DNA of 64,000 nt from Gluconacetobacter azotocaptans (GTDB lineage: Bacteria; Pseudomonadota; Alphaproteobacteria; Acetobacterales; Acetobacteraceae): assembly GCF_014174355.1 (NCBI RefSeq), contig NZ_JABEQF010000004.1, positions 62,001-126,000 on the forward strand, written 5' to 3'. Shown here one piece after another: positions 50,483-60,657 of the stretch. A program made the translations under genes and the position numbers. The notes beneath the pieces are model-generated. The model worked only from the letters and a program-made list of their open reading frames with translations, was not told where the DNA came from and did no database searches. The first letter of the stretch is position 1. Every line of letters begins with the position of its first letter.

Positions 50483-51313
50483 ATGACGCCGCGCGCCAAC
50501 TGGAGGGGCCTGCTGCGGGTCGGCGAACTGGTCTGCCCGGTGGCGCTCTACACCGCCGTTTCGGAATCCGAGCGCATTGCCCTGCATATCCTCAACCGCG
50601 CCACCGGCCATCGCGTGCGGCGGCACTTCGTGGACGAGGAGACCGGCCAGCCAGTCGAGCCGGACGATCAGGTCAAGGGGTACGAAACCGGCCCCGGCGA
50701 GCATGTGATGCTCGAACCCGACGAAATCGCCGCCGCCGTGCCCGACAGCGACAGGATGCTGGCGGTGTCGGCGTTCATCGCCTGCCGCGAGATCGACGAC
50801 GTCTATCTCGACCGGTCCTATTATCTGGCGGCCGGGACATCGGACAAGGAAGGCGCCTATCCGCTGATCCGCGATGCGATGCGGACCATGAAGGTGGCGG
50901 CGCTGGCGCAAACCGTGCTGTTTCGCCGCGTCCGGACGCTGCTGATCCGGCCCTGCCAGACAGGGTTGATCGCCTCTACCCTGCATTTCGACTACGAAAT
51001 CCGCTCGGCGAACGAGGCGTTTCACGACATCCCGGCGGGTGAGTTGAAGGACGAGATGATCGACCTCGCCCGGCATATCATCCACACCCGGATGGGCCAT
51101 TTCGATCCGTCGGCATTCGAGGACCGCTATGAAGGGGCGCTGGCCGAGCTTGTGCGGGCCAAGAGCGAAGGCCGCAAGATCGAGGCCCCGGCCCGGCCGG
51201 CGCGCGGCGCGGTCGTCGATCTGATGACGGCCTTGCGGGCCAGCGCGGGACAGAAGCGGCCGGCCGCCCGGCCACCCGGCGGCCGGGCGGGTCCGCGCCG
51301 GAAGGCCGGTTGA
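50483..51313 (+). CDS. Ku protein, non-homologous end joining (copy 1)
   Basis: This 276-residue Ku-core protein binds DNA ends as a homodimeric ring and recruits LigD. Family segments include NWRGLLRVGELVCPVALY at the N-terminus, a Tyr-rich YLDRSYYLAA, GAYPLIRDAM and the bridge region ELKDEMIDLARHII. The C-terminal tail is basic (RPAARPPGGRAGPRRKAG), typical of DNA-threading tails. ATG 50483 is used. The LigD start follows within six bases, so the pair is probably one operon. Confidence 0.9.
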   Translation: MTPRANWRGLLRVGELVCPVALYTAVSESERIALHILNRATGHRVRRHFVDEETGQPVEPDDQVKGYETGPGEHVMLEPDEIAAAVPDSDRMLAVSAFIACREIDDVYLDRSYYLAAGTSDKEGAYPLIRDAMRTMKVAALAQTVLFRRVRTLLIRPCQTGLIASTLHFDYEIRSANEAFHDIPAGELKDEMIDLARHIIHTRMGHFDPSAFEDRYEGALAELVRAKSEGRKIEAPARPARGAVVDLMTALRASAGQKRPAARPPGGRAGPRRKAG

Positions 51314-51318
51314 TACCA

Positions 51319-53808
51319 ATGGCGACGCTGCAGACCTACCGCAAAAAGCGCGATTTCCGTGTCACGGCCGAGCCCAGGGGGCGCCCGGCCGCGGCGGCGG
51401 GTCATCTCTTCGTCGTCCAGAAGCACGCGGCGCGCCGCCTTCATTACGATTTTCGCCTGGAAGTGGATGGCGTGCTCAAAAGCTGGGCCGTGACGAAGGG
51501 CCCGAGCCTGGTCCCGGGCGAGAAACGCCTCGCCGTGCATGTCGAGGACCATCCCCTGGACTATGGCGATTTCGAAGGGACGATTCCCAAGGGGCAGTAC
51601 GGCGGCGGCACCGTCGAACTGTGGGATCGCGGCACCTGGACCCCGCTGCATGACGTGGCCGCCGGCCTGGCGAAAGGGCATCTCGATTTCGAATTGCAGG
51701 GCGAAAAGCTGCACGGGCGATGGCACCTGGTCCGGATGGCGGCGCGGAGGCGCGAGAAGCGCGACAACTGGCTGCTGATCAAGGGGGATGACGCGGCCGC
51801 CCGCACCGAGGCCGACCCCGACATTCTCGACGAACGGCCGGAGTCGGTGAAGACCGGCCGGTCCCTCGACGATATCGCGGCGGAGCGCCCCCCGGCGCCC
51901 CGCCGAACGACGTCTCCCAGCCCCGATCCGCCCCCCGTTGAACGGATCAAGGGCGCCGTCTCCTCACCGATTCCGGCCTTCGTCGAGCCGGAACTGGCGA
52001 CCCTGGTGGCCCGGCCGCCGGGGGGCCGGCGCTGGGTCCATGAAATCAAGTTCGACGGCTATCGTCTGCTGGCGCGGATCGCGCAGGGGCAGGTGCGGTT
52101 GCTGACCCGCGGCGGCCTGGACTGGACGGCGCGGTTCGGCCCCCAGGCCATCGACAGGCTGTCGTCCCTTCCGTTGCAGGACGCGCTGATCGACGGCGAG
52201 ATGGTGGTGGAGAGCGGGAACGGCATCTCCGATTTTTCCGCCCTGCAGGCGGACCTCTCGTCGGAGCGGACCGACCGATTCGTCTTCTATGCGTTCGATC
52301 TGCTGCATTTGAACGGGCAGGATCTTCGGGCCGCGCCGCTGATGGCCCGCAAGGAGATCCTGCGGACCCTTGTCCCGGCGCAGGACGGCCCGCTGCGTTT
52401 CAGCGGCCAGTTCGACCAGGCGGGCGATCTGGTGTTCCACCATGCCTGCCGGCTGAGCCTGGAAGGAGTCGTCTCGAAACTGCGGGATGCGCCGTATCGG
52501 TCGGGTCGGGGCAGGGAGTGGGTCAAGTCGAAATGCTCCGCCCGGCAGGAGTTCGTGATCGGCGGCTATGTGCCCTCCACGGTCTCGAAGACGGCGATCG
52601 GCTCGCTCGTGCTCGGCGTCCATGACGATGGCGGCCTGTGCCATGTCGGACGGGTCGGCACCGGTTTCAGCGCCGCGATGGCGCGGGACCTGTTCCGCCG
52701 GCTGGAGCCGATGGGGGTAAGCGCCAGCCCGTTCGCCGATAAACTGACAGCCGACGAGACGCGGGGCGTGCGATATGTACGCCCCGAACTGGTGGCCGAA
52801 ATCGAATTCCGGGCATGGACGGCCGACGGACACCTACGCCACGCGTCGTTCCGTGGCCTGCGCGACGACAAGCCGGCCAGCCAGATCGTCCGGGAAGTCG
52901 AAACGCCCCAGGCCCCCCTTACACCGCCCCAGCGCCGTATCGGGACCCTGACCCATCCCGACCGGCTGTACTGGCCGGACGTGGGGGCCACCAAGGAAGG
53001 GCTGGCCGATTATTACGCCGACGTCTGGCGCTACATCGCGCCCTTCATCGTCGATCGTCCCCTGGCGCTGCTGCGCTGCCCCGACGGCATGACGGGCCAG
53101 CACTTCTTCCAGAAGAATTTCTGGAAAGGGGCCGGCGCCGGTGTGGTGGCGCTGGACGACCCCGCCGCGACCGAGGGCGGGACGCTGATCGGCATTCGTG
53201 ATTTCGAGGGATTGATGGGCCTGGTGCAGGCCGCGACGCTGGAGATCCATCCCTGGGGGGCGTCGTGCCGGGACTGGGACCGGCCGGACATGATCGTGAT
53301 GGATCTGGACCCCGGCGAGGGCGTGCCCTGGACCGCCGTGATCGACGCGGCGCACGAGGTGCGGCAGCGGCTGGAGGCCGTCGGCCTGGCGGCCTTCGTC
53401 AAACTTTCGGGCGGGAAGGGGCTGCATGTGGCGGCCCCCCTGGTGCCCCGCGCGGACTGGCGCGCGGTCAAGGCCTTCACCCAGGGGCTGGCGCGGGCCA
53501 TGGCGTCCGACAGTCCCGACTGCTACGTGGCGACCATCACCAAGGCCCGGCGGCAGGGGCGGATTCTGGTCGACTATCTGCGCAACCAGCGGGGTGCCAC
53601 GGCGGTGGCACCGTATTCGACCCGCGCGCGGCCCGGCGCGCCGGTGTCCATGCCCCTGGCGTGGGACGAACTCGGCCCGGAGGTCGGACCGGCGCATTTC
53701 ACCCTGGCCACGGCCCCGGCGCGGCTGGCCGCCCTTGATGCCGATCCGTGGGAGGGATTCCGCAAGGCTGCCCGGCCGCTGGAGATCGCATCCCACGACA
53801 CCACATAG
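51319..53808 (+). CDS. ligD: Multidomain DNA ligase D
   Basis: This 829-residue protein has the order phosphoesterase, ligase, polymerase. The 3'-phosphoesterase covers about residues 25-160 (HLFVVQKHAARRLHYDFRLE, GTIPKGQYGGG). The ligase has the adenylated Lys244 in EIKFDGYR. The primase-like polymerase begins at about 544 (LTHPDRLYWPD) and has the metal motif MDLDPGEG at about 660 and the late KLSGGKGLHV. It repairs double-strand breaks with Ku. ATG 51319 is chosen; a TTG at 51310 would overlap the Ku stop. Confidence 0.95.
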   Translation: MATLQTYRKKRDFRVTAEPRGRPAAAAGHLFVVQKHAARRLHYDFRLEVDGVLKSWAVTKGPSLVPGEKRLAVHVEDHPLDYGDFEGTIPKGQYGGGTVELWDRGTWTPLHDVAAGLAKGHLDFELQGEKLHGRWHLVRMAARRREKRDNWLLIKGDDAAARTEADPDILDERPESVKTGRSLDDIAAERPPAPRRTTSPSPDPPPVERIKGAVSSPIPAFVEPELATLVARPPGGRRWVHEIKFDGYRLLARIAQGQVRLLTRGGLDWTARFGPQAIDRLSSLPLQDALIDGEMVVESGNGISDFSALQADLSSERTDRFVFYAFDLLHLNGQDLRAAPLMARKEILRTLVPAQDGPLRFSGQFDQAGDLVFHHACRLSLEGVVSKLRDAPYRSGRGREWVKSKCSARQEFVIGGYVPSTVSKTAIGSLVLGVHDDGGLCHVGRVGTGFSAAMARDLFRRLEPMGVSASPFADKLTADETRGVRYVRPELVAEIEFRAWTADGHLRHASFRGLRDDKPASQIVREVETPQAPLTPPQRRIGTLTHPDRLYWPDVGATKEGLADYYADVWRYIAPFIVDRPLALLRCPDGMTGQHFFQKNFWKGAGAGVVALDDPAATEGGTLIGIRDFEGLMGLVQAATLEIHPWGASCRDWDRPDMIVMDLDPGEGVPWTAVIDAAHEVRQRLEAVGLAAFVKLSGGKGLHVAAPLVPRADWRAVKAFTQGLARAMASDSPDCYVATITKARRQGRILVDYLRNQRGATAVAPYSTRARPGAPVSMPLAWDELGPEVGPAHFTLATAPARLAALDADPWEGFRKAARPLEIASHDTT

Positions 53809-53817
53809 GGGCGCGCC

Positions 53818-54618
53818 CTAGCGCCGGCGCCCCGATTCGGCCTCCAGGCTGGCTTTCAGCGCGTCCATGATATTGACCACCCGGCCCGGGGCTGGGCTTG
53901 CTGCCCGTGGCTTCCGCGCCCGCTGGCGGGTTTTCTTTCTGGATTCGATGATATCCAGAAGACGCTCCTGCACCGGGTCGGTGACCATCTTCGGCGTCCA
54001 GGGGGCCTTCTGCCGGTCGATCAGTTCCTTCAGCAGTTTCATTTCCGGGTCGTGCCGCGTCTCGGCGCCGCCCTCGGCGAAATAATCGGCGGCATCACGG
54101 ACCTCGCCGCCGAAATGCAGCGTCCACAGCACGATGCCCTTGCCCCGGGCTTCCAGCAGGACCGCCCGTTCCCGGCGATACATGACCAGGCGCGAGATCC
54201 CGACCGTGTCAGTGGCCACAAGGGCGGCCTGGATGACCCGGTATGCTTCTTCCCCGATCTCGTCGTCGGGCACCAGGAAATGGGGGGCGTCGTACCAGAC
54301 CCAGCCGATGCTGTCGGCCGGCACGAAGGTCTCGATGTCGATCGTGTGGGTGCTGTCCAACGCGACGGCATCCAGTTCGTCGTCGTCCAGCATCACATAG
54401 CCGTCCTCGCCCCGGGGATAGCCCATGATCTGCGCGTCATCCTCGACGGGCGCGCCGGTCTGGGCATCGACATACTGGCTTCGCAGCCGATGTCCGGTCT
54501 TCCGGTTGATCGTGTGAAAGCGAACCTTCCCGCTTTCCGTCGTCGCGGGCGTCATGGCCACCGGGCAGGTGACCAGCGACAGCTTCAGATAGCCTTTCCA
54601 GAAGGAACGTTGCGCCAT
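53818..54618 (-). CDS. Ku protein, non-homologous end joining (copy 2)
   Basis: This 266-residue Ku-core protein, with FWKGYLKLSLVTCPVAM, FHTINRKTGHRLRSQYVD, GYVMLDDDELDAV and LHFGGEVRDAADYF, is clearly different from copy 1 over its length. The C-terminus is basic (RKKTRQRARKPRAA) and ends in GRVVNIMDALKASLEAESG. ATG 54618 is preferred because the upstream frame adds an Arg-rich leader. It lies tail to tail with ligD with a 9-base gap. The two Kus may work at different ends, growth phases or as heterodimers, as in rhizobia that carry several. Confidence 0.9.
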   Translation of the reverse strand: MAQRSFWKGYLKLSLVTCPVAMTPATTESGKVRFHTINRKTGHRLRSQYVDAQTGAPVEDDAQIMGYPRGEDGYVMLDDDELDAVALDSTHTIDIETFVPADSIGWVWYDAPHFLVPDDEIGEEAYRVIQAALVATDTVGISRLVMYRRERAVLLEARGKGIVLWTLHFGGEVRDAADYFAEGGAETRHDPEMKLLKELIDRQKAPWTPKMVTDPVQERLLDIIESRKKTRQRARKPRAASPAPGRVVNIMDALKASLEAESGRRR

Positions 54619-54715
54619 CGCCTGGGCCCTCGCCTTGGGGAAACCGCGTGGACGGATTCGCGTCGTCACAAAACGTGCGCGTGACCCCACGGTTGCCGGA
54701 CCATGGGGCGGGGTG

Positions 54716-55501
54716 TCAGGGGGTCTGGCGCTCGCGGCGTTTGACTGCCTGCCAGCCGGCTTCCATCTCGGCCAGCGTCGCGTCCGGCATTGTTCGGCCC
54801 TGCGTGGCCAGGTCCTGTTCCACGGCGGTGAAGCGGCGGGTGAATTTGGCGTTGGCCTGGCGCAGGCAGTCTTCGGGGTCCAAATCCAGCTTGCGCGCCA
54901 GCGTCGCCAGGGTGAACAGCACGTCGCCCAGTTCGTCGGCGATGCGCGCGCGGTCGCCCGAATCGAGTTCCACCTTCAGTTCCGCGATTTCCTCGTCCAC
55001 CTTGTCGGCGACTTCCGCCGCGGTGGCCCAGTCGAACCCGACCCGCGCGGCCCGGGCCGACAGCTTGCGCGCGCGCAGCAGCGCGGGCAGGCCCAGGGGA
55101 ATGCCGGCCAACGTGCCGTTTTCCTGCCGGGTCAGCCGTTCCTGCGCCTTGCCGTCTTCCCACTGGCCGGGACGCAGGGGGGCGGCGCCGAACACATGCG
55201 GATGGCGGCGGATCATCTTGTCGCCGATCATCGTGGCTACGGTCGCGAAATCGAACCAGCCCGCTTCCTCGGCCATGCGCGCATGATAGGTGACCTGCAG
55301 CAGCAGGTCGCCCAGTTCGTCGGGCAGGGCGTCCCAGTCCTGGCGCGCGATGGTGTCGGCGACCTCGTAGGCTTCCTCGATCGCGTAGGGGGCGATCGAG
55401 GCGAAATCCTGCTCCTGGTCCCAGGGACAGCCGTCCTTCGGGTCGCGCAGGCGGGCCATGATTTCGATCAGGCGCTGAATCGCCTGGGCGGCATCGGACA
55501 T
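54716..55501 (-). CDS. mazG: Nucleoside triphosphate pyrophosphohydrolase MazG
   Basis: This 261-residue enzyme has two MazG domains in tandem. Each carries the metal-binding ExxE/ExxD pattern: EEAYEVADTI with DELGDLLLQV, then EEIAELKVEL with DELGDVLFTL. It hydrolyses NTPs to NMP and pyrophosphate, clearing abnormal nucleotides and affecting (p)ppGpp levels. ATG 55501 is chosen because GGAG is about nine bases upstream. ATGs at 55564 and 55573 give longer Pro-rich leaders. Confidence 0.93.
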   Translation of the reverse strand: MSDAAQAIQRLIEIMARLRDPKDGCPWDQEQDFASIAPYAIEEAYEVADTIARQDWDALPDELGDLLLQVTYHARMAEEAGWFDFATVATMIGDKMIRRHPHVFGAAPLRPGQWEDGKAQERLTRQENGTLAGIPLGLPALLRARKLSARAARVGFDWATAAEVADKVDEEIAELKVELDSGDRARIADELGDVLFTLATLARKLDLDPEDCLRQANAKFTRRFTAVEQDLATQGRTMPDATLAEMEAGWQAVKRRERQTP

Positions 55502-55654
55502 CGCGGGGGGCTCCGGTCTGGAAGAAGGAGGCGGCAGGGTAGGGCGAACCGGCCGTTCTGTCATGGCGTTCATCCATGCCTTGGTTCCGCGCGGCCCACG
55601 GGACTATAGTCCGCCGCGATCCCGCACGGCGGGTCATGCGAGGCGGACGGACCA

Positions 55655-56596
55655 ATGGACGGACAGGCGACGGTTTTCATCGATGGCGAGGCCGGGACGA
55701 CGGGCCTGGGGATTCGCGAGCGCTTGCGCGGCCTGCCGGTGACGGTCCGATCGATTGCCGCCGAACATCGCAAGGATCCGTCGGCCCGCCGCGATATGAT
55801 GGAATCGGTCGATCTCGTGGTGCTGTGCCTGCCCGACGCCGCGTCGCGCGACGCGGCCGGCATGGTCGAATCGATCGCACGGGCAGGGGGGCAGGCGCCC
55901 CGGATCCTGGACGCCAGCACGGCCTTTCGCGTGGACCCCGACTGGGTCTACGGTTTTCCCGAAATGGGGCAGGGGCAAGCGGACGCCATCCGGACATCGC
56001 GCCAGGTGTCCAACCCCGGGTGCTACCCGACCGGAGCCATCGGGTTGCTGCGGCCGCTGATCCGGGCGGGGATGATGTCCCCCGACCATCCGGTCACGAT
56101 CAACGCCGTCAGCGGCTACAGCGGCGGCGGCCGCACGATGATCGAGGCCCACGAACGCGACGGCGGTCCGGCCTTCGACCTGTACGGGCTGACGCTGGAA
56201 CACAAGCATGTGCCGGAGATCACGCACTATTCCGGCCTGTCGCGGGTACCGGTCTTCGTGCCGTCGGTAGGGCATTTTCCGCAGGGGATGATCGTGTCGA
56301 TCCCGCTGCATCTGGACATGCTGGCCGGCCAGGTGACGGGCGCCGACCTGCGGGCGGTGCTGGCGGCGTTCTACGCCGGATCCGATCTGGTCAGCGTCCA
56401 GGACGCCGGCCCGGGCCTGGTCGCCGATACATTGGCGGGGACCGACCGGATGGAGCTGCGCGTGCACGCCAACGAGTCCCGGCGCCAGGCGGTGCTGACC
56501 GCGCGCCTGGACAATCTGGGCAAGGGGGCATCGGGGGCGGCGATCCAGAATATCGCCCTGATGCTGGGTCTCGCGCCGTCGACCCGGCCGGCATAG
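55655..56596 (+). CDS. argC: N-acetyl-gamma-glutamyl-phosphate reductase, type 2
   Basis: This 313-residue dehydrogenase catalyses the third step of arginine synthesis. The short form has an N-terminal FIDGEAGTTGLGI nucleotide motif, STAFRVDPDWVYGFPEM, the catalytic Cys in SNPGCYPTG and HKHVPEI, matching the type 2 ArgC group rather than the longer E. coli form. GAGG precedes ATG 55655. It diverges from mazG and is followed by tRNA-Leu. Confidence 0.93.
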   Translation: MDGQATVFIDGEAGTTGLGIRERLRGLPVTVRSIAAEHRKDPSARRDMMESVDLVVLCLPDAASRDAAGMVESIARAGGQAPRILDASTAFRVDPDWVYGFPEMGQGQADAIRTSRQVSNPGCYPTGAIGLLRPLIRAGMMSPDHPVTINAVSGYSGGGRTMIEAHERDGGPAFDLYGLTLEHKHVPEITHYSGLSRVPVFVPSVGHFPQGMIVSIPLHLDMLAGQVTGADLRAVLAAFYAGSDLVSVQDAGPGLVADTLAGTDRMELRVHANESRRQAVLTARLDNLGKGASGAAIQNIALMLGLAPSTRPA

Positions 56597-56642
56597 CGGT
56601 CGATTGCCAGTTCGCCCTGTTTGCTGGTAAGCAGTGCGCCAT

Positions 56643-56726
56643 GCGAGAGTGACGGAACGGTAGACGTAGTCGGCTCAAAATCGACCGCCGCAAGGCATAG
56701 GGGTTCGAGTCCCCTCTCTCGTACCA
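56643..56726 (+). tRNA. tRNA-Leu (anticodon CAA)
   Basis: An 84-nt class II tRNA with 3' CCA encoded. The acceptor stem GCGAGAG pairs with CTCTCGT (one G-U), the anticodon stem GTCGG pairs with TCGAC, and the loop CTCAAAA places CAA at 56676-56678. The long variable arm (GCC-GCAA-GGC) and the T arm AGGGG-TTCGAGT-CCCCT are typical of leucine tRNAs. It reads UUG. Confidence 0.93.
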
Positions 56727-56741
56727 TCCATTCCGGACAGG

Positions 56742-57926
56742 ATGATGCTTTCTCTTTCCCCCGATGCGATCGCGAAGCCCGGCGTACGGCCGGCCAATCC
56801 CTGCTTTTCCTCCGGCCCCTGCGCCAAGCGCCCGGGCTGGTCGCTGGATGCGCTGTCGGGGGCGCTGCTGGGCCGGTCCCATCGCGCGCCCGACGGGCGC
56901 GCGCGGCTGAATGAAGTCATCACCCGGTCCCGCGCCGTCCTGGGCATGCCCGACGACTGGCGGCTGGGCATCGTCCCCGGCTCCGACACCGGGGCGGTCG
57001 AAATGGTGCTGTGGTCGCTGATCGGCGAACGGCCGGTCGACGTCCTGGCGTTCGAAAGCTTTTCCGCCACCTGGGCCGACGACATCATGGCGCAGCTGCG
57101 GCCCCCCGCCGCGCGGGTGCTGGCGGCCGACTACGGCAGCCTGCCCGATCTGGGGCAGGTGGACTGGTCGCATGACGTGGTGCTGGCGTGGAACGGCACG
57201 ACGTCGGGCGTGTGCTTCCCCGACGGGTCGGCCATACCGGCGGAACGCGACGGCCTGGTGATCTGCGACGCGACCTCGGCCGCCTTCGCGATGGACCTGC
57301 CGTGGGAGAAGCTGGATATCGTCACCTGGTCCTGGCAGAAGGTGCTGGGTGGCGAGGCCGCGCACGGCATGCTGGCCCTGTCGCCCCGCGCCGTCCGCCG
57401 GCTGGAGGAAACGCCGCCGCCGCGCGCCCTGCCGAAAATCTTTCGCCTGACCTCGAAGGGCAAGCTGATCGAAGGCATCTTCCGTGGCGACACCATCAAC
57501 ACGCCCTCGATGCTGTGCGTCGAGGACGCGCTGGACGGGCTGCGCTGGGCCGAGGCCATCGGTGGCCTGCCGGTGCTGATCGGCCGCAGCAAGGCCAATC
57601 TGGCGGTTGTGGCGGACTGGGTCGCGCAGTCGGACTGGGCGGCGTTCCTGGCGCGGAACGCGGCCGAACGGTCCAGCACGTCCATCTGCCTGACCATTGT
57701 CGCCCCCTGGTTCCGGGCGCTGGACACCGGCGCGCAGGCGAAGGCGGCCAAGCGGATCGTCGCCCTGCTGGAAGCCGAGGGCGTGGCGCTGGATATCGGC
57801 AGTTATCGCGACGCGCCGCCCGGGCTGCGCCTGTGGGGCGGCGCCACGGTCGAGACGGCGGACCTGCGTGCGCTGCTGCCGTGGCTGGACTGGGCCGAGG
57901 CGCAGGTCCGCGCCGAATACGCATAG
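56742..57926 (+). CDS. serC: Phosphoserine aminotransferase
   Basis: This 394-residue PLP enzyme converts 3-phosphohydroxypyruvate to phosphoserine. The N-terminal [35 protein letters not shown] and the PLP-Lys region [11 protein letters not shown] are all present, and the length fits the alphaproteobacterial/Methanosarcina SerC type. The start at 56742 (ATGATG) follows GGACAGG. serA is not adjacent, in contrast to many alphaproteobacteria; hisZ and purA follow. Confidence 0.92.
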   Translation: MMLSLSPDAIAKPGVRPANPCFSSGPCAKRPGWSLDALSGALLGRSHRAPDGRARLNEVITRSRAVLGMPDDWRLGIVPGSDTGAVEMVLWSLIGERPVDVLAFESFSATWADDIMAQLRPPAARVLAADYGSLPDLGQVDWSHDVVLAWNGTTSGVCFPDGSAIPAERDGLVICDATSAAFAMDLPWEKLDIVTWSWQKVLGGEAAHGMLALSPRAVRRLEETPPPRALPKIFRLTSKGKLIEGIFRGDTINTPSMLCVEDALDGLRWAEAIGGLPVLIGRSKANLAVVADWVAQSDWAAFLARNAAERSSTSICLTIVAPWFRALDTGAQAKAAKRIVALLEAEGVALDIGSYRDAPPGLRLWGGATVETADLRALLPWLDWAEAQVRAEYA

Positions 57927-58000
57927 GGGCCGGCCGTTCGGGCCGGGACGATCCACCTGCGGAGATGACGGATCGCCGCGACGATGGTATAGGCGCGCGC

Positions 58001-59146
58001 ATGACGGACGATCCGCCTCCCAACCCCGCCCTGCTGCCGGCAGGTTTTGTCGACCTGCTGCCTCCGGATGCCGAGGCCGAGGCCGCCGGCATGGAGGCTC
58101 TGATGCGGGTTTTTGCCGCCCACGGCTACAGCCGGGTCAAGCCGCCCTTGCTGGAATTCGAGGACACGCTGCTGTCCGGCTCCGGCGCGGCGGTGGCCGA
58201 GCAGGCGTTTCGCCTGATGGACCCCGACACGCGGCGGATGATGGCGCTGCGTCCCGACATTACCCCGCAGATCGCGCGGATCGCGGCCACGCGCCTGGCC
58301 GATGCGCCGCGCCCGCTACGCCTGTCCTATGCCGGGCTGTGCGTGCTGGCCAGCGGCGGGGCGCGGGAAAGCGATCGGCAGATCTCGCAGGCCGGCATCG
58401 AACTGATCGGTCCGGATTCGCCCGAAGCCGATGCCGAAATCGTCGCGCTGGGGGCCGAAGGGCTGGCGGCGCTGGGCGTGCCGGACGTGTCGTTCGACCT
58501 GACGATGCCGCCCCTGGCGCCGGCGCTGATGGCGGAAATCGACTATGTGCCCGACGAACGGCTGGCGCTGATGCGCGCGCTGGACCGCAAGGACGCGGCG
58601 GCGGTGGCGCGTCTGGCCGGCGGCCTGGCCCCGGTGCTGACCGAGTTGCTGCATGCCGCGGGGCCGGCCGAGCGTGCCCTTGCCGTGCTGGCGGGGCTGG
58701 ACCTGCCGCCCTCGGTGCGGGTGCTCAGCGACCGGCTGGCGGCGACGGTGGCGGCGATTACGGCGCGGGTGCCCGATATCCGCCTGACGGTCGATCCGAT
58801 CGAATTCCGGGGCTGGCAGTACCATACGGGCGTCTGCGTCACCGTCTATGCCCGGGGACAGCATCAGGAACTGGGCCGGGGAGGACGCTACCGGTCGAAC
58901 GACGACGAACCCGCCTGCGGCCTGACCCTGCGACCCGAGGTGCTGCTGCGCGCGGCGCCGGTCCGGGCAGGGCGTACCCGCGTGTTCCTGCCTGTGGATG
59001 TCTACCCCGAACTGGGCCGCCGCCTGCGCGATGACGGCTACGCCACCGTGGACGCGCTGGGCCCCGTGACCGACCCGGCGGCCGAGGCGCGGCGCCTGGG
59101 ATGCGCGATGCTGGCCCGTGGGGATGGAATCGTGGCGCTCGACTGA
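58001..59146 (+). CDS. hisZ: ATP phosphoribosyltransferase regulatory subunit HisZ
   Basis: This 381-residue protein is a histidyl-tRNA synthetase-like paralogue without tRNA-binding domain. It shows the HisRS motifs 1-3 in reduced form: [13 protein letters not shown], motif-2-like [19 protein letters not shown] and [12 protein letters not shown]. HisZ pairs with a short HisG to start and feedback-control histidine synthesis; hisG is not in this window. ATG 58001 is used; an in-frame ATG at 57965 has GGAG immediately adjacent, too close. Confidence 0.9.
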   Translation: MTDDPPPNPALLPAGFVDLLPPDAEAEAAGMEALMRVFAAHGYSRVKPPLLEFEDTLLSGSGAAVAEQAFRLMDPDTRRMMALRPDITPQIARIAATRLADAPRPLRLSYAGLCVLASGGARESDRQISQAGIELIGPDSPEADAEIVALGAEGLAALGVPDVSFDLTMPPLAPALMAEIDYVPDERLALMRALDRKDAAAVARLAGGLAPVLTELLHAAGPAERALAVLAGLDLPPSVRVLSDRLAATVAAITARVPDIRLTVDPIEFRGWQYHTGVCVTVYARGQHQELGRGGRYRSNDDEPACGLTLRPEVLLRAAPVRAGRTRVFLPVDVYPELGRRLRDDGYATVDALGPVTDPAAEARRLGCAMLARGDGIVALD

Positions 59147-59265
59147 CGCGCCTGATAAGTCAGGCGGCACAAGGGGGCGGTCCCGCCCGGTCCTTTATCC
59201 AGTATCCAGTTTACCCGGCGGCCACGATGCACGGCCCGGACGGGCAGCATTTCAAGGAGCACATC

Positions 59266-60555
59266 ATGTCCAACGTCACCGTGATCGGCGCCCAGTGGGG
59301 CGACGAGGGGAAGGGCAAGATCGTCGACTGGCTGGCCAGTCGCGCCGACATCGTCGTGCGGTTCCAGGGCGGCCACAATGCCGGCCATACCCTGGTGGTG
59401 GGCGAGCAGACCTACAAGCTGTCGCTGCTGCCGTCGGGCCTGGTACGGGGCAAGATGGGCGTGATCGGCAACGGCGTCGTGGTGGACCCCGAGGCCCTGC
59501 TGGCCGAAATCGACCGCGTCACCGCGCAGGGGCTGGAGGTTACGCCCCGCACGCTGCGCATCGCCGAGAACGTGCCGCTGATCCTGCCGGTGCATGGTGC
59601 CATCGACCGCGCGCGCGAGGCCGCGCGGGGCGACCGCAAGATCGGCACCACCGGGCGCGGCATCGGCCCGGCCTACGAGGACAAGGTGGCCCGCCGCGCC
59701 ATCCGCCTGTGCGACCTGGCCGAGCCCGAGACGCTGGACTGGAAGCTGGACGAACTGCTGCTGCATCACAACACGCTGCTGGCGGGCCTGGGGGCGGAAA
59801 CCTTCACCAAGGACGCCCTGTGGGCGCATCTGAACGCGCTGGCGCCGCGCGTGCTGCCCTTCATGGACACGGTGTGGGAACTGCTGGACGACAGCAGCCG
59901 GGCCGGCCGCAAGATCCTGTTCGAGGGCGCGCAGGCGGTGATGCTGGATGTCGATCACGGCACCTATCCGTTCGTCACCAGTTCCAACACCATCGCCGCC
60001 AATGCCGCGACGGGCAGCGGTGTCGGGCCGGGGACGGTCGGCTTCGTGCTGGGGATCGCCAAGGCCTATTCCACCCGCGTGGGCGAGGGGCCGTTCCCCA
60101 GCGAACTGCATGACGAGATGGGCCGTACCCTGGGCGAGCGCGGCCATGAATTCGGCACCGTCACCGGCCGTCCGCGCCGCTGCGGCTGGTTCGACGCCAT
60201 GCTGGTGCGCCGTGCAGTGCGCGTCGGCGGCGTCAATGGCCTGGCGCTGACCAAGCTGGACGTGCTGGATGGGATTCCGGAGTTGCGGATCTGCACGGGA
60301 TACGAACTGGACGGCAAGGAAATCCGCCACTTCCCCTCGGCGCCGGCCGCGCAGGCGCGGGTGAAGCCGGTCTACGAGACGCTGGAGGGCTGGAGCGGCA
60401 CGACCTATGGCGCCCGGTCGTGGGCCGACCTGCCGGCCCAGGCGATCAAATATGTCCGCCGGATCGAGGAACTGGTCGAAGCCCCGGTGACGCTGCTGTC
60501 CACCAGCCCGGAACGCGACGACACCATCCTGATGCGTGACCCGTTCGAGAATTGA
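59266..60555 (+). CDS. purA: Adenylosuccinate synthetase
   Basis: This 429-residue GTP-dependent enzyme forms adenylosuccinate from IMP and aspartate. The N-terminal [16 protein letters not shown] loop carries the catalytic Asp and the Mg ligands. [38 protein letters not shown] and the C-terminal STSPERDDT match the family. AAGGAG precedes ATG 59266. A strong hairpin follows. Confidence 0.97.
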   Translation: MSNVTVIGAQWGDEGKGKIVDWLASRADIVVRFQGGHNAGHTLVVGEQTYKLSLLPSGLVRGKMGVIGNGVVVDPEALLAEIDRVTAQGLEVTPRTLRIAENVPLILPVHGAIDRAREAARGDRKIGTTGRGIGPAYEDKVARRAIRLCDLAEPETLDWKLDELLLHHNTLLAGLGAETFTKDALWAHLNALAPRVLPFMDTVWELLDDSSRAGRKILFEGAQAVMLDVDHGTYPFVTSSNTIAANAATGSGVGPGTVGFVLGIAKAYSTRVGEGPFPSELHDEMGRTLGERGHEFGTVTGRPRRCGWFDAMLVRRAVRVGGVNGLALTKLDVLDGIPELRICTGYELDGKEIRHFPSAPAAQARVKPVYETLEGWSGTTYGARSWADLPAQAIKYVRRIEELVEAPVTLLSTSPERDDTILMRDPFEN

Positions 60556-60566
60556 GACGGCGCGGC

Positions 60567-60592
60567 CGGGCAGGGGCGAAAGCCCCCGCCCG
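60567..60592 (+). terminator. Terminator hairpin after purA
   Basis: CGGGC-A-GGGGC pairs with GCCCC-C-GCCCG around a GAAA tetraloop. One mismatch interrupts an otherwise 10-base-pair stem, 11 bases after the purA stop. Confidence 0.65.
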
Positions 60593-60624
60593 GTGGGCGG
60601 ATTATCCGTGGTGATGCCTTTGCC

Positions 60625-60652
60625 TCAGACGAGGCGGCGACACCTCGTCTGA
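60625..60652. terminator. Perfect hairpin at the rpoH 3' end
   Basis: TCAGACGAGG (60625-60634) and CCTCGTCTGA (60643-60652) pair perfectly over 10 bases with an 8-base loop. It lies five bases downstream of the rpoH TAA and also 70 bases after purA, so it may serve both converging transcripts. Confidence 0.6.
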
Positions 60653-60657
60653 AGGGT

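Noticed and set aside
59150-59188. Two short hairpins upstream of purA considered as a purine riboswitch
   Set aside because: They lack any known purine aptamer core and are separate 6-bp stems, common by chance here.
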